Part shown: positions 27,434-37,532 of the stretch, piece after piece
Layout of the letters: every line of letters starts with the position of its first letter
Numbering within the stretch: position 1 is the stretch's first letter
Assembly (NCBI GenBank): GCA_965115885.1
Contig: OZ220479.1
Location: 682,001-746,000 of the forward strand
Origin: BD2-11 sp965115885
Lineage (GTDB): Bacteria > Gemmatimonadota > Gemmatimonadetes > Longimicrobiales > Gaopeijiaceae
DNA length: 64,000 nucleotides
Reading direction: 5' to 3'
Notes under the pieces: model-generated
The model's input: the letters and a program-made list of their open reading frames with translations, nothing else
Databases searched by the model: none
Told to the model about the DNA's origin: nothing
Made by a program: the position numbers and the translations under genes

Positions 27434-27727
27434 ATGACCGCCGGCGCCGTCGCAGGCCGCGAGATCCTTGAACGTAGCGGCGTCGTCGATTGGATCGCCG
27501 CTCGCATCGACGATCCCCGCCAGCCCGGCAAGACCAAGCACTCGGTGCGCGAGTACCTCCGCGCCCTGATCCTGCTCGCCGCGCAAGGGCGCCCCGACCA
27601 CAACGACGCCGACGCGCATCGCGACGATCCCGCCTTCGCGCTCGCCGTGTGCGACCGCAAGGGCGCGGCCGCCGCGGGCTATTCGCTGCCGTCTCAGCCC
27701 ACGCTGTCGCGCCTCGGCGCAAAATGA
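27434..27727 (+). pseudogene. IS1380-type transposase, N-terminal fragment
   Basis: 97 codons: GREILERSGVVDWIAARIDD, KTKHSVREYLRALILLAAQG and PSQPTLSRLGAK. These fit the first quarter of IS1380-family transposases. The frame ends abruptly at a junction with an oppositely oriented IS110 fragment. Confidence 0.7.
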
Positions 27728-28110
27728 AAAACCGGACGAGGAGTTCGGATCTGTTTCCGTAGCAACGCCAATCTTTGGAAGGCGGAGCGGACGTACTTCG
27801 TGGCGGCCGTAGCGACGCCGGGGACCACATGCATCGGGGTTGCGCCAAGGATCTTGTGGAGTTCCTCCGCGCCGAGGCGGCGGATGCGGTGCTTCTTCAG
27901 CAAGGCCTCGAGCGTGCCCAGGCGGATGCGCCGGGCCTGCTGTGGGGTGGGCGCGCGCTTCCACAGCTCCATGACCCACGGTTCGCACACGTTCTTGTTG
28001 CCTTCGAGGATCGCCGGGTAGTACCTCCACAGTTGCTCGCGGATGCGATGGGCGATGCGAACCCGGTCTTCCTCGAGTTCGCCGATCATCCGAACGCGGG
28101 AGGAAGGCGC
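27723..28110 (-). pseudogene. IS110-type transposase, internal fragment
   Basis: Reads leftwards IGELEEDRVRIAHRIREQLW, RYYPAILEG, PTPQQARRIRLGTLEALLKK and HKILGATPMHVVPG. This is the middle, helical part of an IS110-family DEDD transposase. Catalytic N-terminus and C-terminal transposase_20 domain are missing; the left end is cut by the IS1380 fragment. Confidence 0.7.
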
Positions 28111-28188
28111 GTGGCGGCGAGTCCTGCGGCGGTTTCACGCGATCATGGGGCCGAGACCAGGAAGTGGAAGCCGTGAATCGGCCTCTAA

Positions 28189-28376
28189 CAGTCCGTGGAG
28201 AAAATGGGATTCCCAGGCATCAGGTGAGCGAGTGGCTCCAAAATGGCCAAAATCACGGATTTCGGGGGCCGAAAGCCGCAAATTTGGCCTCTAAACCCGT
28301 GAATTTGGGCCTTTCTGGCACTCTTCAGTCCCAATTTCGCCAATCGCCGGAAGCGCTCGACTTTATCCACGGGCTG
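28189..28376 (-). mobile_element. 188-bp MITE of the IS5-family element
   Basis: The left end CAGTCCGTGGAG.AAATGGG matches the inverted right end of the element at 41873-43409 with one difference in 21 bases. The inverted right end CAGCCCGTGGATAAAGTCG matches the left end of that element over 19 bases. CTAA flanks both sides (28185-28188 and 28377-28380) as a target duplication. There is no coding capacity. It would be moved by the transposase of the full element. Confidence 0.85.
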
Positions 28377-28380
28377 CTAA

Positions 28381-28680
28381 CGGGCGATCTCGGCGTTCGG
28401 ACGGGTAGTAGAGGTCGTCTGGAAAACGCTCTCGAAACGGCGCCTCGCCGGGATCCGATCAGGCTGTTCCCAGGAAGCGCTCGACCTCTCGGCCCGCAGA
28501 TGGCGACCCCCTGCCGCTCAGCCGGGCGAACGGGACTGGGGCGGACGCCGACGTCCGCACCGCGCCCCGTTCCGGTCGCTCCGCTCCCTGCACGGGGCCC
28601 GGTGCGCTGGCCGGTGTAGCTGACATCGATGCGCTGTCGCACTACAATGCCGCGAACGCCCGACGGCGCCGCGAAGACGC
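28381..28680. other. No gene seen
   Basis: 300 bases of mixed composition between the MITE and an IS21 end. Open frames are short and show no family. Confidence 0.4.
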
Positions 28681-28842
28681 TCCCACCCTCGACTACGGGA
28701 GGTGTAGACCACTCACGACCCATCATGACCGAATCGTATCCAGCGCCCCTTCAGGATCCCCGCCCCAACCCCACACCGGGAGCCACCGACGGGTGGATCA
28801 CATGGCGTGGAATCGGTGGATCACATACCTGGAATACGCAGC
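28681..28842 (+). mobile_element. IS21-type right end, fragment
   Basis: A stretch found again, inverted, at 35690-35830 (both read CCAGC.CC.CTTCAGGATCCCCGC), followed by terminal repeats of the form GTGGATCACATGGCGTGGAA and ending GGAATACGCA. IS21 elements carry such multiple terminal repeats. The transposase genes of this copy are gone. Confidence 0.6.
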
Positions 28843-29042
28843 ACGATCTGCCGCCCTACCGCCACCATCTGGTCTGATTGCGTCGTGTCGAAATGGCTGG
28901 AGTGCAAGACCGAAAAGCGGGAGTCTCGATGGCGCAAGCGCCCGGACACCGAAGAAGTTCGAGCAGGTCGAGACGGCGTAGGTTGGAAAAGAGGCATCAG
29001 GCCCAGTTGTCGAGCACCAAGAGCCAAGTCTTGGCGAGCCTC
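28843..29042. repeat. Dispersed repeat copy B and a scrap of istB
   Basis: 28843-28922 repeats the 80-base unit of 24460-24540. At 28990-29040, read leftwards, RLAKTWLLVLDNWA is the Walker B region of IS21 IstB, cut on both sides. Confidence 0.5.
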
Positions 29043-29054
29043 TAGGAAACGCAG

Positions 29055-29397
29055 TTACGAGAGTTTGTGGACGTGTCCCAAAACGTTGAGCACGACGCCG
29101 CGTGCTTCGACTCGGCGAACGCGTTGTCGTTCGAGCGGCGCGGCCGACGGCGTGGCGTACGGCCAAAGCACCGCTGACGGTTGCGCTGTACCGCGAGATG
29201 AACCAGATCGCGCGCCTCGACCGGGTGGACCGGATCTTCGCCGCGCACGACGCCAAGGTGGCCCGCGAGCGCTACGGACAGCTTCCAGCGTGGTTCGCGC
29301 GATGGCGCGGCGGGCAGCGGCATGAACTGGCGCCTCGCGCTCTTGGAGCTCGAGGCGGAGCGTTCGTACCTGGTGGCGACCTGTTCCCGCCACCGCG
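29055..29397 (-). other. Debris, possible integrase-type transposase tail
   Basis: Read leftwards, RRSNDNAFAESKHA and, after one frame change, GVVLNVLGHVH resemble the end of the catalytic core of rve-type transposases such as the one at 36753. The rest of the interval shows nothing I can identify. Confidence 0.3.
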
Positions 29398-29655
29398 TCA
29401 ACTGTTCATCGCGTCCCTGAAGAAGCTGCGGCCGTAGAGGACTTTCTTGCGCATGTGCCGGTTCGGACGCTCGATCTTCCCCTTCGTCTGCGCCCAGTAC
29501 GGACGGAAGGCTCGGACCTTGAACCCACAGCGATCAGCAAACCCCGTGACCGTTTCGATCAGCTTCCTGCCCGCTTCGCGCTCGTCGGAGGTTGCCACCG
29601 TATGTCTTGAGGTGGATCGGGCCAGCATGACGAAGCTCCAGTATTCCAATCTCTG
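29398..29655 (-). pseudogene. IS21 istA fragment
   Basis: GFKVRAFRPYWAQTKGKIER and PNRHMRKKVLYGRSF are the end of the IstA catalytic core (the PYRAKTKGKVER region). Both ends are missing. It lies 25 bases past the end of druE. Confidence 0.65.
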
Positions 29656-29680
29656 AGTGCACGAGATTCACTCCGCCTCC

Positions 29681-32600
29681 TTAGTGTTGCCGGAGTCTCT
29701 CGAGTACGCTGTTTGTCGCACTTTGCAAGTTCAGTCTCACAAGAATCTCATCCACCAAGTGGACAGGAATCGTTACGGAATCTTCCATGAGTGTACGAAG
29801 CCCTTGATCGCAGGGATCATCACGCGTCAGCGGGTTATGAAGACTGATTATAAAATCCTCTTTACCATCGCGTGACACGTAGATTGGGGCGACAAACACG
29901 CCCAATCCAGTGACCGTTACAGATTTCTCTAGGTCAAGAGTCACTCCTTTGACATCTTTTCCGTGAATATCGTCAAAGAGCATTTTGGTTGATTGCTCTA
30001 TCCGATTACGATCAAGAACCGGAGGGGTGTTGCGCAGGATGCACCGCAATAGACTCGCACCTAGGTGGCGATCAAGCAGATCGTGTTCAAATTTATTCTT
30101 GTAGCTGCGGAGACAACGATAGCATGATTGATCACAGTCGTCCGGGCATTTTTCCATGATGTCTAGAGCGTGGTCAAATACCTCCATTCCTAGTTGACCT
30201 ACGCGCTGCGAAAACCCTGCTCCCCCAGGTAATGTGTCATACAAGTAGATTTCCGCTTCCCTACCTTTACGACCTCTAGGAGTCAGAGCGGGCCGGAATT
30301 CTGCTTGAAGCTCCTTCGCTTCGAGTTCAAGCAACTTGCAAGCTGCCTTCGCCAGTGCTTCGCTCAGTGTCCGGAGAGCTACGTTAGTTGCAAGGTGATG
30401 CGGTGCGACAGTAATAGGTGGTTCTACGGCTATCGAGATGAGCAGAACATCGCTGATGAAATCCGTTCCGAGCACTATCCCATGGGTAGTGCCACCGCCT
30501 GGGCACTTCTCGTCTAATGAGTCGGGAAATGGCTTCTTGTGGGCTGACTCCACCGTACCATTCAGGGAAGCCGTCGGTTCAATAAGACCGCACTTAGTAC
30601 AATAAGTGTAACCTTCCTTCCGTGGTCCTCGGTTCGTGATGAGAAGGTGCTCTCGCGTCCAATACATGCGGATAGACGAGTTGACCTTTTTCCACCTCGA
30701 ATCTCTTGGCGGCGTGTCCATGGTTAGCTTCGCTCGCGTCGCGTAGCTCCGTGCAGGCTGATCATCCGGCGATGTACCTTCCTCTTGAAATACAGGATGT
30801 GCAAATCCGGGGGGCCGCAACCACTGTCTTGCAGGCCCCATTGTACCATCGCCGCCACATGCCTCACAGTCTCTCTCTTCATCATGTAGGTCTATATCCA
30901 GCGGAACGGTCTTGGCGTAACCACAATCTCTGCATTCATAATAGAAACGGCGGCTATCCCAAGCACGAGATCGGTCGCCTCGAATTGGTGAATAAATGGC
31001 TCCAGACGTCCAGAGTTTATGCCCGATCCACACCTGTTTTCCTGGTGCATATTGCGATAGTGCTACGCCTAAGCTCTGAGATGGTGTAAAGCGAAAGACA
31101 GGCTGATAAGAACTCGACCTCTCGCGATCAAATACATGAAATGCCGCCACGTCCGTCGGAAATGCATAGCGAGGCAAAACACCCTCGTAGAGCAATCGAT
31201 CAAGGAGATTGCCTGAAGCAAGCTTCTGTCTTGGCGTTTCCTCACCCACCTCGTATAGCATTTCGAGAGGAATGCCATCGTCGCCTTCCTCTGTGTTCCC
31301 GCCATATTTCGCTCCTTCATTTTCAGGCTCGTAGCCAATCACACGGTCGATCAACTTCAATGTTTCCGGGATCAGTGACTCCAAAATACACTGCCGGTCG
31401 CTAGTAGATATCTCGTTAGGCAACCACGAACTCACTTCTGCTCTCAATTCGTTTTGATTTGACCGAAGCCATCGTTCCAAATCGACTCGGTTGAGAGGCT
31501 TCTGTGGGTTCTTGAAGTCGGCAACGGTGCCAAGGACTTCAAACAAGTGAGGTTGTGATTCCGGTTGGATTTGCGGCAGTCTTTCTTGATGGTATCGCTG
31601 AAGTAGATATGCCGTGACATGGCGACGTGTGATTTCTCGATTGTCAAGAGTGAGAGAAGGATCATCAACTTTACCACGGATCATCTGATCTGGTTGTGTG
31701 AAATACTGTTCATCGTGACTGTCGGCGCTTCCAAACGCCGTCACCGTAGCGACGGCATTGCCTCGGCGCCCGGCGCGGCCCGCGCGTTGCTGGTAGTTTG
31801 CACGAGCCGGTGGCATGTTGCGTAACGACACACCGGTGAGTGAGCCGATATCAATGCCGACTTCCATCGTTGTCGTACATGACAGGATATCGACTGCCGG
31901 TCGGCTGCGTCCCGAGTCGTCGGGGCCAAGATCAACATCTTGAAATAGCAATTCATGTTCTTCCGCCTTCGAAAACACCTCGGCATATTGAGCGGTATTG
32001 AGTTGCGCAGTGTGCTCAGCTGCGATCAACGCCATCGGCGGTTCCGGGGGGTTCGTCATCGCCTTCACGGTACTGGCGCGGTAATACCCCTTACGAGCTA
32101 TAAATACTGGATCCATATCGGGATCAATTATCTTTGCCTTCTCTTGCCCACAAACCACGCATGTCATTCGTTCGGGGAATGGACGCTGAACTGATCGGCA
32201 AGACTGGCAATACGCCCATGTTCCTCCCACTTCGAGGGCCAACTCGCCGCCACGTAAACGGAACTTCCCTGCTATTGGCTCCGCAAGCAACCGAAGCAGT
32301 TGGGGGATCCATTTATTTTTAAATGTTCTTTTGGCTGTAGTGTCTCTCAAGAATCGGGACATGGAGTGGAACTTTCCAGAGTGAGATCGCACATACGATG
32401 ACTGCCACGCAGAGGGCATATGATGTGCCAGCCAAAACCTTAGACGCCGATCAAGCCAGCAACGTAGCCACACCCGCGCTAAAGCCACCTTGGTGCCTTC
32501 GGACTCCGCGACACCAGGTACATCAGGAAGCTCTCTTAGAGTAGGTGTGTGCTTTGGTCGCTCCACAAGTGACGCGAGCGCCAGCGATTCAAGCCCATAG

Positions 32601-35248
32601 TAACGATCTGTCAGCAAATTGATTATCGCACGGAAGAGAGACTCGGGAGGACGGCAACTCCTGATTTCTACAAACAGATCCAAAAGGCGCTCGTCATCAT
32701 TTTCCAAAGCTCCGTTTTCCACGGCTTCTGCCACGATTCTCTGTGCTCTAAAATCCTCGTCATTCCTTAGTTCCGGACGAAGACGGACGCCCAGCTCTTT
32801 CGCAGCCACCAAAACAGCGAGATAAACATCATATAGACCCAGATGGTTAGCAATCGGAGATTGTGTCAGACGTGCGTATCCGGCGACAATTAGCGGCCGA
32901 AGGGCGTCCTGCGTCAAATTTGTCTGGAGATTCGGGGCGAGCCTTGCTGCTGTCTGCCGTGAATCCGAGAATACGAGGACTTTCCTGCCCCGTAAGGGCG
33001 CAAATTCTGTAGCTTCGACAGGACTCGGAGGTTGAATTTGAATTTGCTTTGCGATCAATGCCTGAAAAGGCTGATCTCCATTTGTTTGGTGGTCTTGAAC
33101 TGATGATCGGCCGAACGCGGCTTTCTGGCCGCATACTGCACATGGACGAAATTGCCCCGGCGCGACATTCGAGGTCTCTCCATTGGCTTCAAGTGGTGCC
33201 GACCGGTTATTTCGAAGGAAGACCTGCCGATTGCGTTGCCCGAGATTCTCGGGATTTAAACGTCCAGTCACGAGATCATAGTCCGCAGGTTCGACTTCGT
33301 GCACAAACACGGGCTGCTCTAGAAAAAGATCAATCGGCGCCAGTTCATCAACTTGGCCCGAATGAGTACGAAATGATCGTCCCGCTTCCGACCATAAGTA
33401 GTCTGGGTTATCTACGTCATCAGTATACGCACGACCGTAGGCCGCGCCACAGTTACGACAACTGTAAAGTTCAAGCACACACGCTCCGCAGTCGCACCTA
33501 TGCCGCGGCTGGCCAAATAGCATCCCTGTAGAATTGCCACGTTCATCGAGTGACAACGAACCGCAGTCTGGATCCATGCAAACCCAAAGGCCAGCTAATC
33601 CTCGATAGAACGAGTGAATGCGACATGGGAGGAGGCTGGGTTCATCTGATCGCCTTTTCGCCATGCTACCGAGAGCAATCAAGTTTGTGGTAGCACGATC
33701 AACCACTTCAGGCGGGAGTTCATCGAACAATTCCATACCGAGGTCTTTGATTGGCCAAGCTTTTGTCATTGTGCAGTTGATGAGCTTCACCATCGGCGGA
33801 AACGATGCAAGGGCGTCGTAGAGTGCGTGTTGCAAAGTAGGATGTGATGACACGCCGCGGCACTTCAAAAAAGGCTGTAGGCATGCGAGGCGAGTATCAT
33901 CGCTGTTTGCATCGTAGAAGGATTGTAGTTTGATCGCAGCAAGGACTTTTGCTTCCCGCAAAGTCACGTGTCGCTGATCTGCTTGATGTGTCTTCCGAAG
34001 GAGTTCACCCACGACAGGATGGAAATTCCCAGGGTCTTTTCCTGTCAATTGAGCACCGAATTTCACCGCCTTTTCTGGATCGTGAAAACTCGCACTGGTA
34101 CAGATGATTTGGAGGCGACTTGGCGAGATTTCGAGACGTGTTCGCAGACGCCGTATGAGCAGCGCGACTTCTGCACCTGCGGCCCCGCGATAGAGGTGTG
34201 CTTCGTCAATAACTAGCAAGAACTTCTCGCTTGGGTTGGCCTTCAACCAATCGCGTGTATAATCAAATATCGGGCGTTCGAGTGGACGCATCAGCATGTA
34301 CTCGAGCATCGAGTAGTTTGTGACCAAAATATCGGGCGGTGCGGCTTGCACTTCGTGTCGAGTGACGAGTTCTGGATCCGAAGGGAGTGTCACACATCTT
34401 TGGAATTTCCCTGTATTCGGATCGGACCATTGACTTCCTTTCTCTCCATACCAGCCAACCAGATCTGGCTTAGCCGGCCATTTTCCTCGTTTCTTTAGCT
34501 CACGCACTAATGAAGCCGCTGCTTCCTGTTTATGAGATTGTGTTTGCTGGCTCGTTTGCAATGTGTCGACGTAGTATTCCCCGATTGCCTTAAGGCGAAT
34601 CTGATCCTTGGACTTCGTGCGGACTCCCGGGTAAGGGGTGCGGCTTGTGTATCGTGCAAACCTCGCGGGACGATCCGACCATTCGATGAACTTCTTTGTG
34701 ATTCTCCGATCCCCAAACAAGAGTCGAAGGCGTCCCAGTTGATCGTTAACTAGCGCATTCATCGGATACAGCACCATCGCCCGCATAGCGTTATGATCTT
34801 TGAAAGAAGTACTACTTTTGTTGGCAGCCTCACGGGCGAGCTTACCGAGTATCGGCAAGAGGAAACACTCCGTCTTTCCCGAACCGGTACCAGTCATGAC
34901 CATCAGACTCCGTTCTTTAAGAAGGGACATCTGTATGGACTCGGCTTGATGTTGGTAAGGAGGGTCGTGGATACGGACGTGTAAGTCTGCCTCTGATTCA
35001 GAAACTGCGGAATAGGCTTCCAAAACCGGCATGTCTAAGTCCAATTCCGAAAATGGTCTTGCAAGCCTGTACCGAGGAGTACTTTCCAAGTACGGACGCT
35101 GGTGGATTATCCCCGGTTGCATGAGAAGTCGTCGGCGCTGCGCCACTAATCTTGGGTTGCTCAAATGATAAGTCGCTTCGATATAGTCCTGTAATTCCTG
35201 CCGCAGTTCCCGGATCGCATCATTGATGGTGGAGCGCACGTGATTCAT
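29681..35248 (-). CDS. druE: DruE-type helicase, DEAD/DEAH plus DUF1998
   Basis: 1855 residues from ATG 35248, with GAGGAA upstream. Walker A is MTGTGSGKTECFLLP at about 119, the DEAH box is LLVIDEAHLYRGAAGAE at about 345, and helicase motif VI is NYQQRAGRAGRRGNA. Several cysteine pairs (CRNCG, CAVCG, CVVCG, CRDCG, CEACG, CTKCG) suggest zinc sites. The C-terminal DUF1998 region shows LPGGAGFSQRV and CDQSCYRCLRSYKNKFEHDLL. This length and layout, in an operon with a DUF4338 gene, is DruE, the common component of Druantia anti-phage systems. Base composition is clearly AT-richer than the flanks. The frame is complete, but the gene is now 10 kb away from its operon start. Confidence 0.88.
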   Translation of the reverse strand: MNHVRSTINDAIRELRQELQDYIEATYHLSNPRLVAQRRRLLMQPGIIHQRPYLESTPRYRLARPFSELDLDMPVLEAYSAVSESEADLHVRIHDPPYQHQAESIQMSLLKERSLMVMTGTGSGKTECFLLPILGKLAREAANKSSTSFKDHNAMRAMVLYPMNALVNDQLGRLRLLFGDRRITKKFIEWSDRPARFARYTSRTPYPGVRTKSKDQIRLKAIGEYYVDTLQTSQQTQSHKQEAAASLVRELKKRGKWPAKPDLVGWYGEKGSQWSDPNTGKFQRCVTLPSDPELVTRHEVQAAPPDILVTNYSMLEYMLMRPLERPIFDYTRDWLKANPSEKFLLVIDEAHLYRGAAGAEVALLIRRLRTRLEISPSRLQIICTSASFHDPEKAVKFGAQLTGKDPGNFHPVVGELLRKTHQADQRHVTLREAKVLAAIKLQSFYDANSDDTRLACLQPFLKCRGVSSHPTLQHALYDALASFPPMVKLINCTMTKAWPIKDLGMELFDELPPEVVDRATTNLIALGSMAKRRSDEPSLLPCRIHSFYRGLAGLWVCMDPDCGSLSLDERGNSTGMLFGQPRHRCDCGACVLELYSCRNCGAAYGRAYTDDVDNPDYLWSEAGRSFRTHSGQVDELAPIDLFLEQPVFVHEVEPADYDLVTGRLNPENLGQRNRQVFLRNNRSAPLEANGETSNVAPGQFRPCAVCGQKAAFGRSSVQDHQTNGDQPFQALIAKQIQIQPPSPVEATEFAPLRGRKVLVFSDSRQTAARLAPNLQTNLTQDALRPLIVAGYARLTQSPIANHLGLYDVYLAVLVAAKELGVRLRPELRNDEDFRAQRIVAEAVENGALENDDERLLDLFVEIRSCRPPESLFRAIINLLTDRYYGLESLALASLVERPKHTPTLRELPDVPGVAESEGTKVALARVWLRCWLDRRLRFWLAHHMPSAWQSSYVRSHSGKFHSMSRFLRDTTAKRTFKNKWIPQLLRLLAEPIAGKFRLRGGELALEVGGTWAYCQSCRSVQRPFPERMTCVVCGQEKAKIIDPDMDPVFIARKGYYRASTVKAMTNPPEPPMALIAAEHTAQLNTAQYAEVFSKAEEHELLFQDVDLGPDDSGRSRPAVDILSCTTTMEVGIDIGSLTGVSLRNMPPARANYQQRAGRAGRRGNAVATVTAFGSADSHDEQYFTQPDQMIRGKVDDPSLTLDNREITRRHVTAYLLQRYHQERLPQIQPESQPHLFEVLGTVADFKNPQKPLNRVDLERWLRSNQNELRAEVSSWLPNEISTSDRQCILESLIPETLKLIDRVIGYEPENEGAKYGGNTEEGDDGIPLEMLYEVGEETPRQKLASGNLLDRLLYEGVLPRYAFPTDVAAFHVFDRERSSSYQPVFRFTPSQSLGVALSQYAPGKQVWIGHKLWTSGAIYSPIRGDRSRAWDSRRFYYECRDCGYAKTVPLDIDLHDEERDCEACGGDGTMGPARQWLRPPGFAHPVFQEEGTSPDDQPARSYATRAKLTMDTPPRDSRWKKVNSSIRMYWTREHLLITNRGPRKEGYTYCTKCGLIEPTASLNGTVESAHKKPFPDSLDEKCPGGGTTHGIVLGTDFISDVLLISIAVEPPITVAPHHLATNVALRTLSEALAKAACKLLELEAKELQAEFRPALTPRGRKGREAEIYLYDTLPGGAGFSQRVGQLGMEVFDHALDIMEKCPDDCDQSCYRCLRSYKNKFEHDLLDRHLGASLLRCILRNTPPVLDRNRIEQSTKMLFDDIHGKDVKGVTLDLEKSVTVTGLGVFVAPIYVSRDGKEDFIISLHNPLTRDDPCDQGLRTLMEDSVTIPVHLVDEILVRLNLQSATNSVLERLRQH

Positions 35249-35251
35249 GTT

Positions 35252-35383
35252 TCAGGTTCCTCGTTGTCTTATGTGGGCAATCTGAATTCGAACCTGGCTC
35301 CACATGCGGGGCTGAAGGCGGTGATCTAGTACCTCAAGCTTTGCTTCGAGTTCAGCCGGTGCATTTGGCGCGAACTGAAGCCA
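35252..35383 (-). pseudogene. 3' end of the split DruD-position gene
   Basis: About 43 codons ending three bases before the druE start: WLQFAPNAPAELEAKLEVLD and PRMWSQVRIQIAHIRQRGT, then TGA. Composition matches the Druantia genes, not the mobile DNA to the right. The left part of the same gene is best placed at 45660-46825, on the far side of the inserted block. Confidence 0.6.
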
Positions 35384-36548
35384 TGGAGGTGGTCCTACGT
35401 CGTCGGACAGATTGAGGGCGGAGTTGAAGTGTACTCCACAGCTCCGCGTGGGACGGGTTCGGGGTGCCCCTGAACGAACACTGCCGGCCTCGCCAACCCA
35501 CCACCCCGAACAGCCCCCACCCCACCTCGGGGTGAAAATAACGTCGGTGTTTCCGGCGAAAATCGAATTTCCGCACCTAGGACCCCGCTCCGCGAGCGCT
35601 TCGCTCGTGAACGGCGGCCCCTGGTCCGTATTGAAGATCTCCAGAGTCCCCCAGCGCAACCTCTCGTCCCGTGGGCATCCGGTGGCGGCGTGCCTGTTAC
35701 GTATTCCGCAGATGTTCACCACCGATTCCGCGTGATGGTTACCACCTTCACCTGGTCCGGCTTGGAGCGGGGATCCTGAAGAGGTGCTGGATTCGATTGG
35801 GTCGAGGTGGGTCGTGAGTGATCTACATCTCCCGTCGTCGAGGACGAGGAGTCAAGTCTTGGCGAGACTCTAGATGGCGCGGGGGTAGGAGCCGTTGGCC
35901 CGTGCGAGAGCGAGTGTTCGAGGAGGCGAGAGACGCGGTAGTGGTGGGTCGAGAGGCCGACGCGGCAGGCTTGGTGACCGAAGGCGTAAGTGAGGAACGA
36001 CTTGCCGGAGCCGGTGGCGCCGACGATGAGGAAGGGCTGACTGTCGCGGATCCACACCACACTTGATTCGCTCCCGATACCTCCACGCCGCGTAGCAGAT
36101 AGGGAAACACTCGGTGCTCGAGGTTCGCCATGCTCGTCTTCAGGTGCCGGTGAATCGCCTCGATCCCCATCTCTCGCATCAGCCGGCGGACCCGGTGCCT
36201 CCCGACCGTCATCGCATCGCGCTGGAGATGTCGCGCCATCTGCTGGCTCCCATAGAACGGGTAGTCCATGTCGAGACGATGCGACCCATGAGATCGAGGT
36301 TCTCTTCGCTCTCGCCCTCCGGAGCGTAGGTACAGCGCCGACCAGCTCACGCCCCAGCAAGGCGCACTGCTTCGACAGCACCATCGGGCCATCCCGCTGG
36401 ACCATCCGTCGGTGCTCTGCGCGAGTTGTTCGCGTATCAGCGTCGCAACCCGCGCCGAAAAAAATGCCGCTTGACGGTAAGCTCTCCGATCTTAGCGTTA
36501 GCGTAGCGTGCAAGTCGCGGATCTTCTCCTCCTGCTCCAGTCTATTCC
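35384..36548 (-). mobile_element. Decayed IS3-family copy, invaded by IS21
   Basis: The right end at 35384 aligns with the right end of the intact IS3 copy (53760-53803). Read leftwards from 36548 it has the end of orfA (KIRDLHA..TVK.HFFRRGLR with a small insertion), then orfB from MVQRDGPMVLSKQCALL through DYPFYGSQQMARHLQRDAMT to ANQVWC. The frame then jumps into an IS21 fragment and resumes with LEIFNTDQGPPFTSEALAER. The catalytic centre is split and most of orfA is missing. Confidence 0.75.
35695..36062 (-). pseudogene. IS21 istB fragment nested in the IS3 copy
   Basis: IRDSQPFLIVGATGSGKSFL and TYAFGHQACRVGLSTHHYR form the Walker A region of IstB; the fragment then passes to the IS21 right end with terminal repeats ending GCGGAATACGTAA. 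Both the start and the Walker B part are missing. Confidence 0.7.
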
Positions 36549-36752
36549 ACCGCGGAGATGAGCCCGAACGCGAGGGATTCTGGGATTGGGTGGAGAGGCC
36601 CGGAATCCGAAGCGTCGTGGGCGTGAAACGAAGGTATCAGGTATCCCCGCTGGAGCCAAGTCGTAGTCTTATCCAACGGCAAGTGAGCCTGAACGAGAAG
36701 GCGGTTTCCAACGGGAGTCGAGCCCCGATCCGAGGCGCTGCGATCATGGAGC

Positions 36753-37532
36753 ATGATCATGTCGCTCAGCACCGAACGGATCCACACCCTCGACCAAAGC
36801 CGCGATCTCCTGAACGGCGCTGCCGCTACGGACACCGTGGCGGGCGGCGACCGCGCCGAAGCCTACCGCTTCATCAGCCGGACACTGGTCGAGTTCAAGT
36901 ACCGCCACGACCTCCCGAGACCCGGCAAGAGCTTGGTCGAGCGCTACATCGAAAAGGAGACCGGCTTCTCCCGAGCCCAGGTCGCCCGCCTCCTCGCCCG
37001 GCACCGCAGGACCGGCCGCATCCGCGACCGCCGCGGCAAGCCGCCCGCCAACACCTTCCAACGCCGCTACACCAGCCACGACGTCGCCCTGCTCGCCGAG
37101 GTCGACGAGGCCTGCGGGCAGCTCTCCGGGCCCGCCGCCAAGGTCCTGTCGTGGCGCATGTTCCACGTCTACGGAGACGCTCGCTTCGAGCGCCTCGCCG
37201 ACATCTCCAACGGCCACGTCTACAACATCCGCACGCGCCGCGCCTACCGCACCGGACGGGTCACCTACTGAGGCACCAAGGCCACCCCCGTGTCCATCGC
37301 CGCCCGCCGCAAGTCCCAACCCGACGGCAAACCCGGCCACCTGCGCGTCGACACCGTGCACTTGGGCGACAGGGACGGCGAGAAGGGCGTCAACGTCGTC
37401 GACGAGGAGACTCAGTTCCAATACCTCGGCGCCGCGCCGCGCATCACCTACCATTTCCTCGGCCCCCGCCTCGAAGGCCTCCTGGCCGCCTTCCCCTTCC
37501 GCATCGAGGCGTTCCACGCCGACAACGGCAGC
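36753..37532 (+). pseudogene. Integrase-core (ISNCY-like) transposase, interrupted
   Basis: MSLSTERIHTLDQSRDLLNG opens a helical DNA-binding part with FSRAQVARLLARHRRTGRI. An in-frame TGA at 37269-37271 breaks it; the frame then continues with KPGHLRVDTVHLGDRDGEKG and the second catalytic Asp in FHADNGS. It ends there at the left border of the IS110 copy, losing the final catalytic Glu. The family name is tentative; the rve-type D..D pattern is clear. Confidence 0.7.

Noticed and set aside
27434..28110. The two opposed frames as an intact insertion sequence
   Set aside because: They belong to different families (IS1380 and IS110), and both are cut at their junction.
29681..35248. Helicase as part of a DISARM system
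   Set aside because: DISARM also has a DUF1998 protein and a helicase, but as separate genes with a methylase and a phospholipase D protein, none of which is present. The DUF4338 neighbour points to Druantia.
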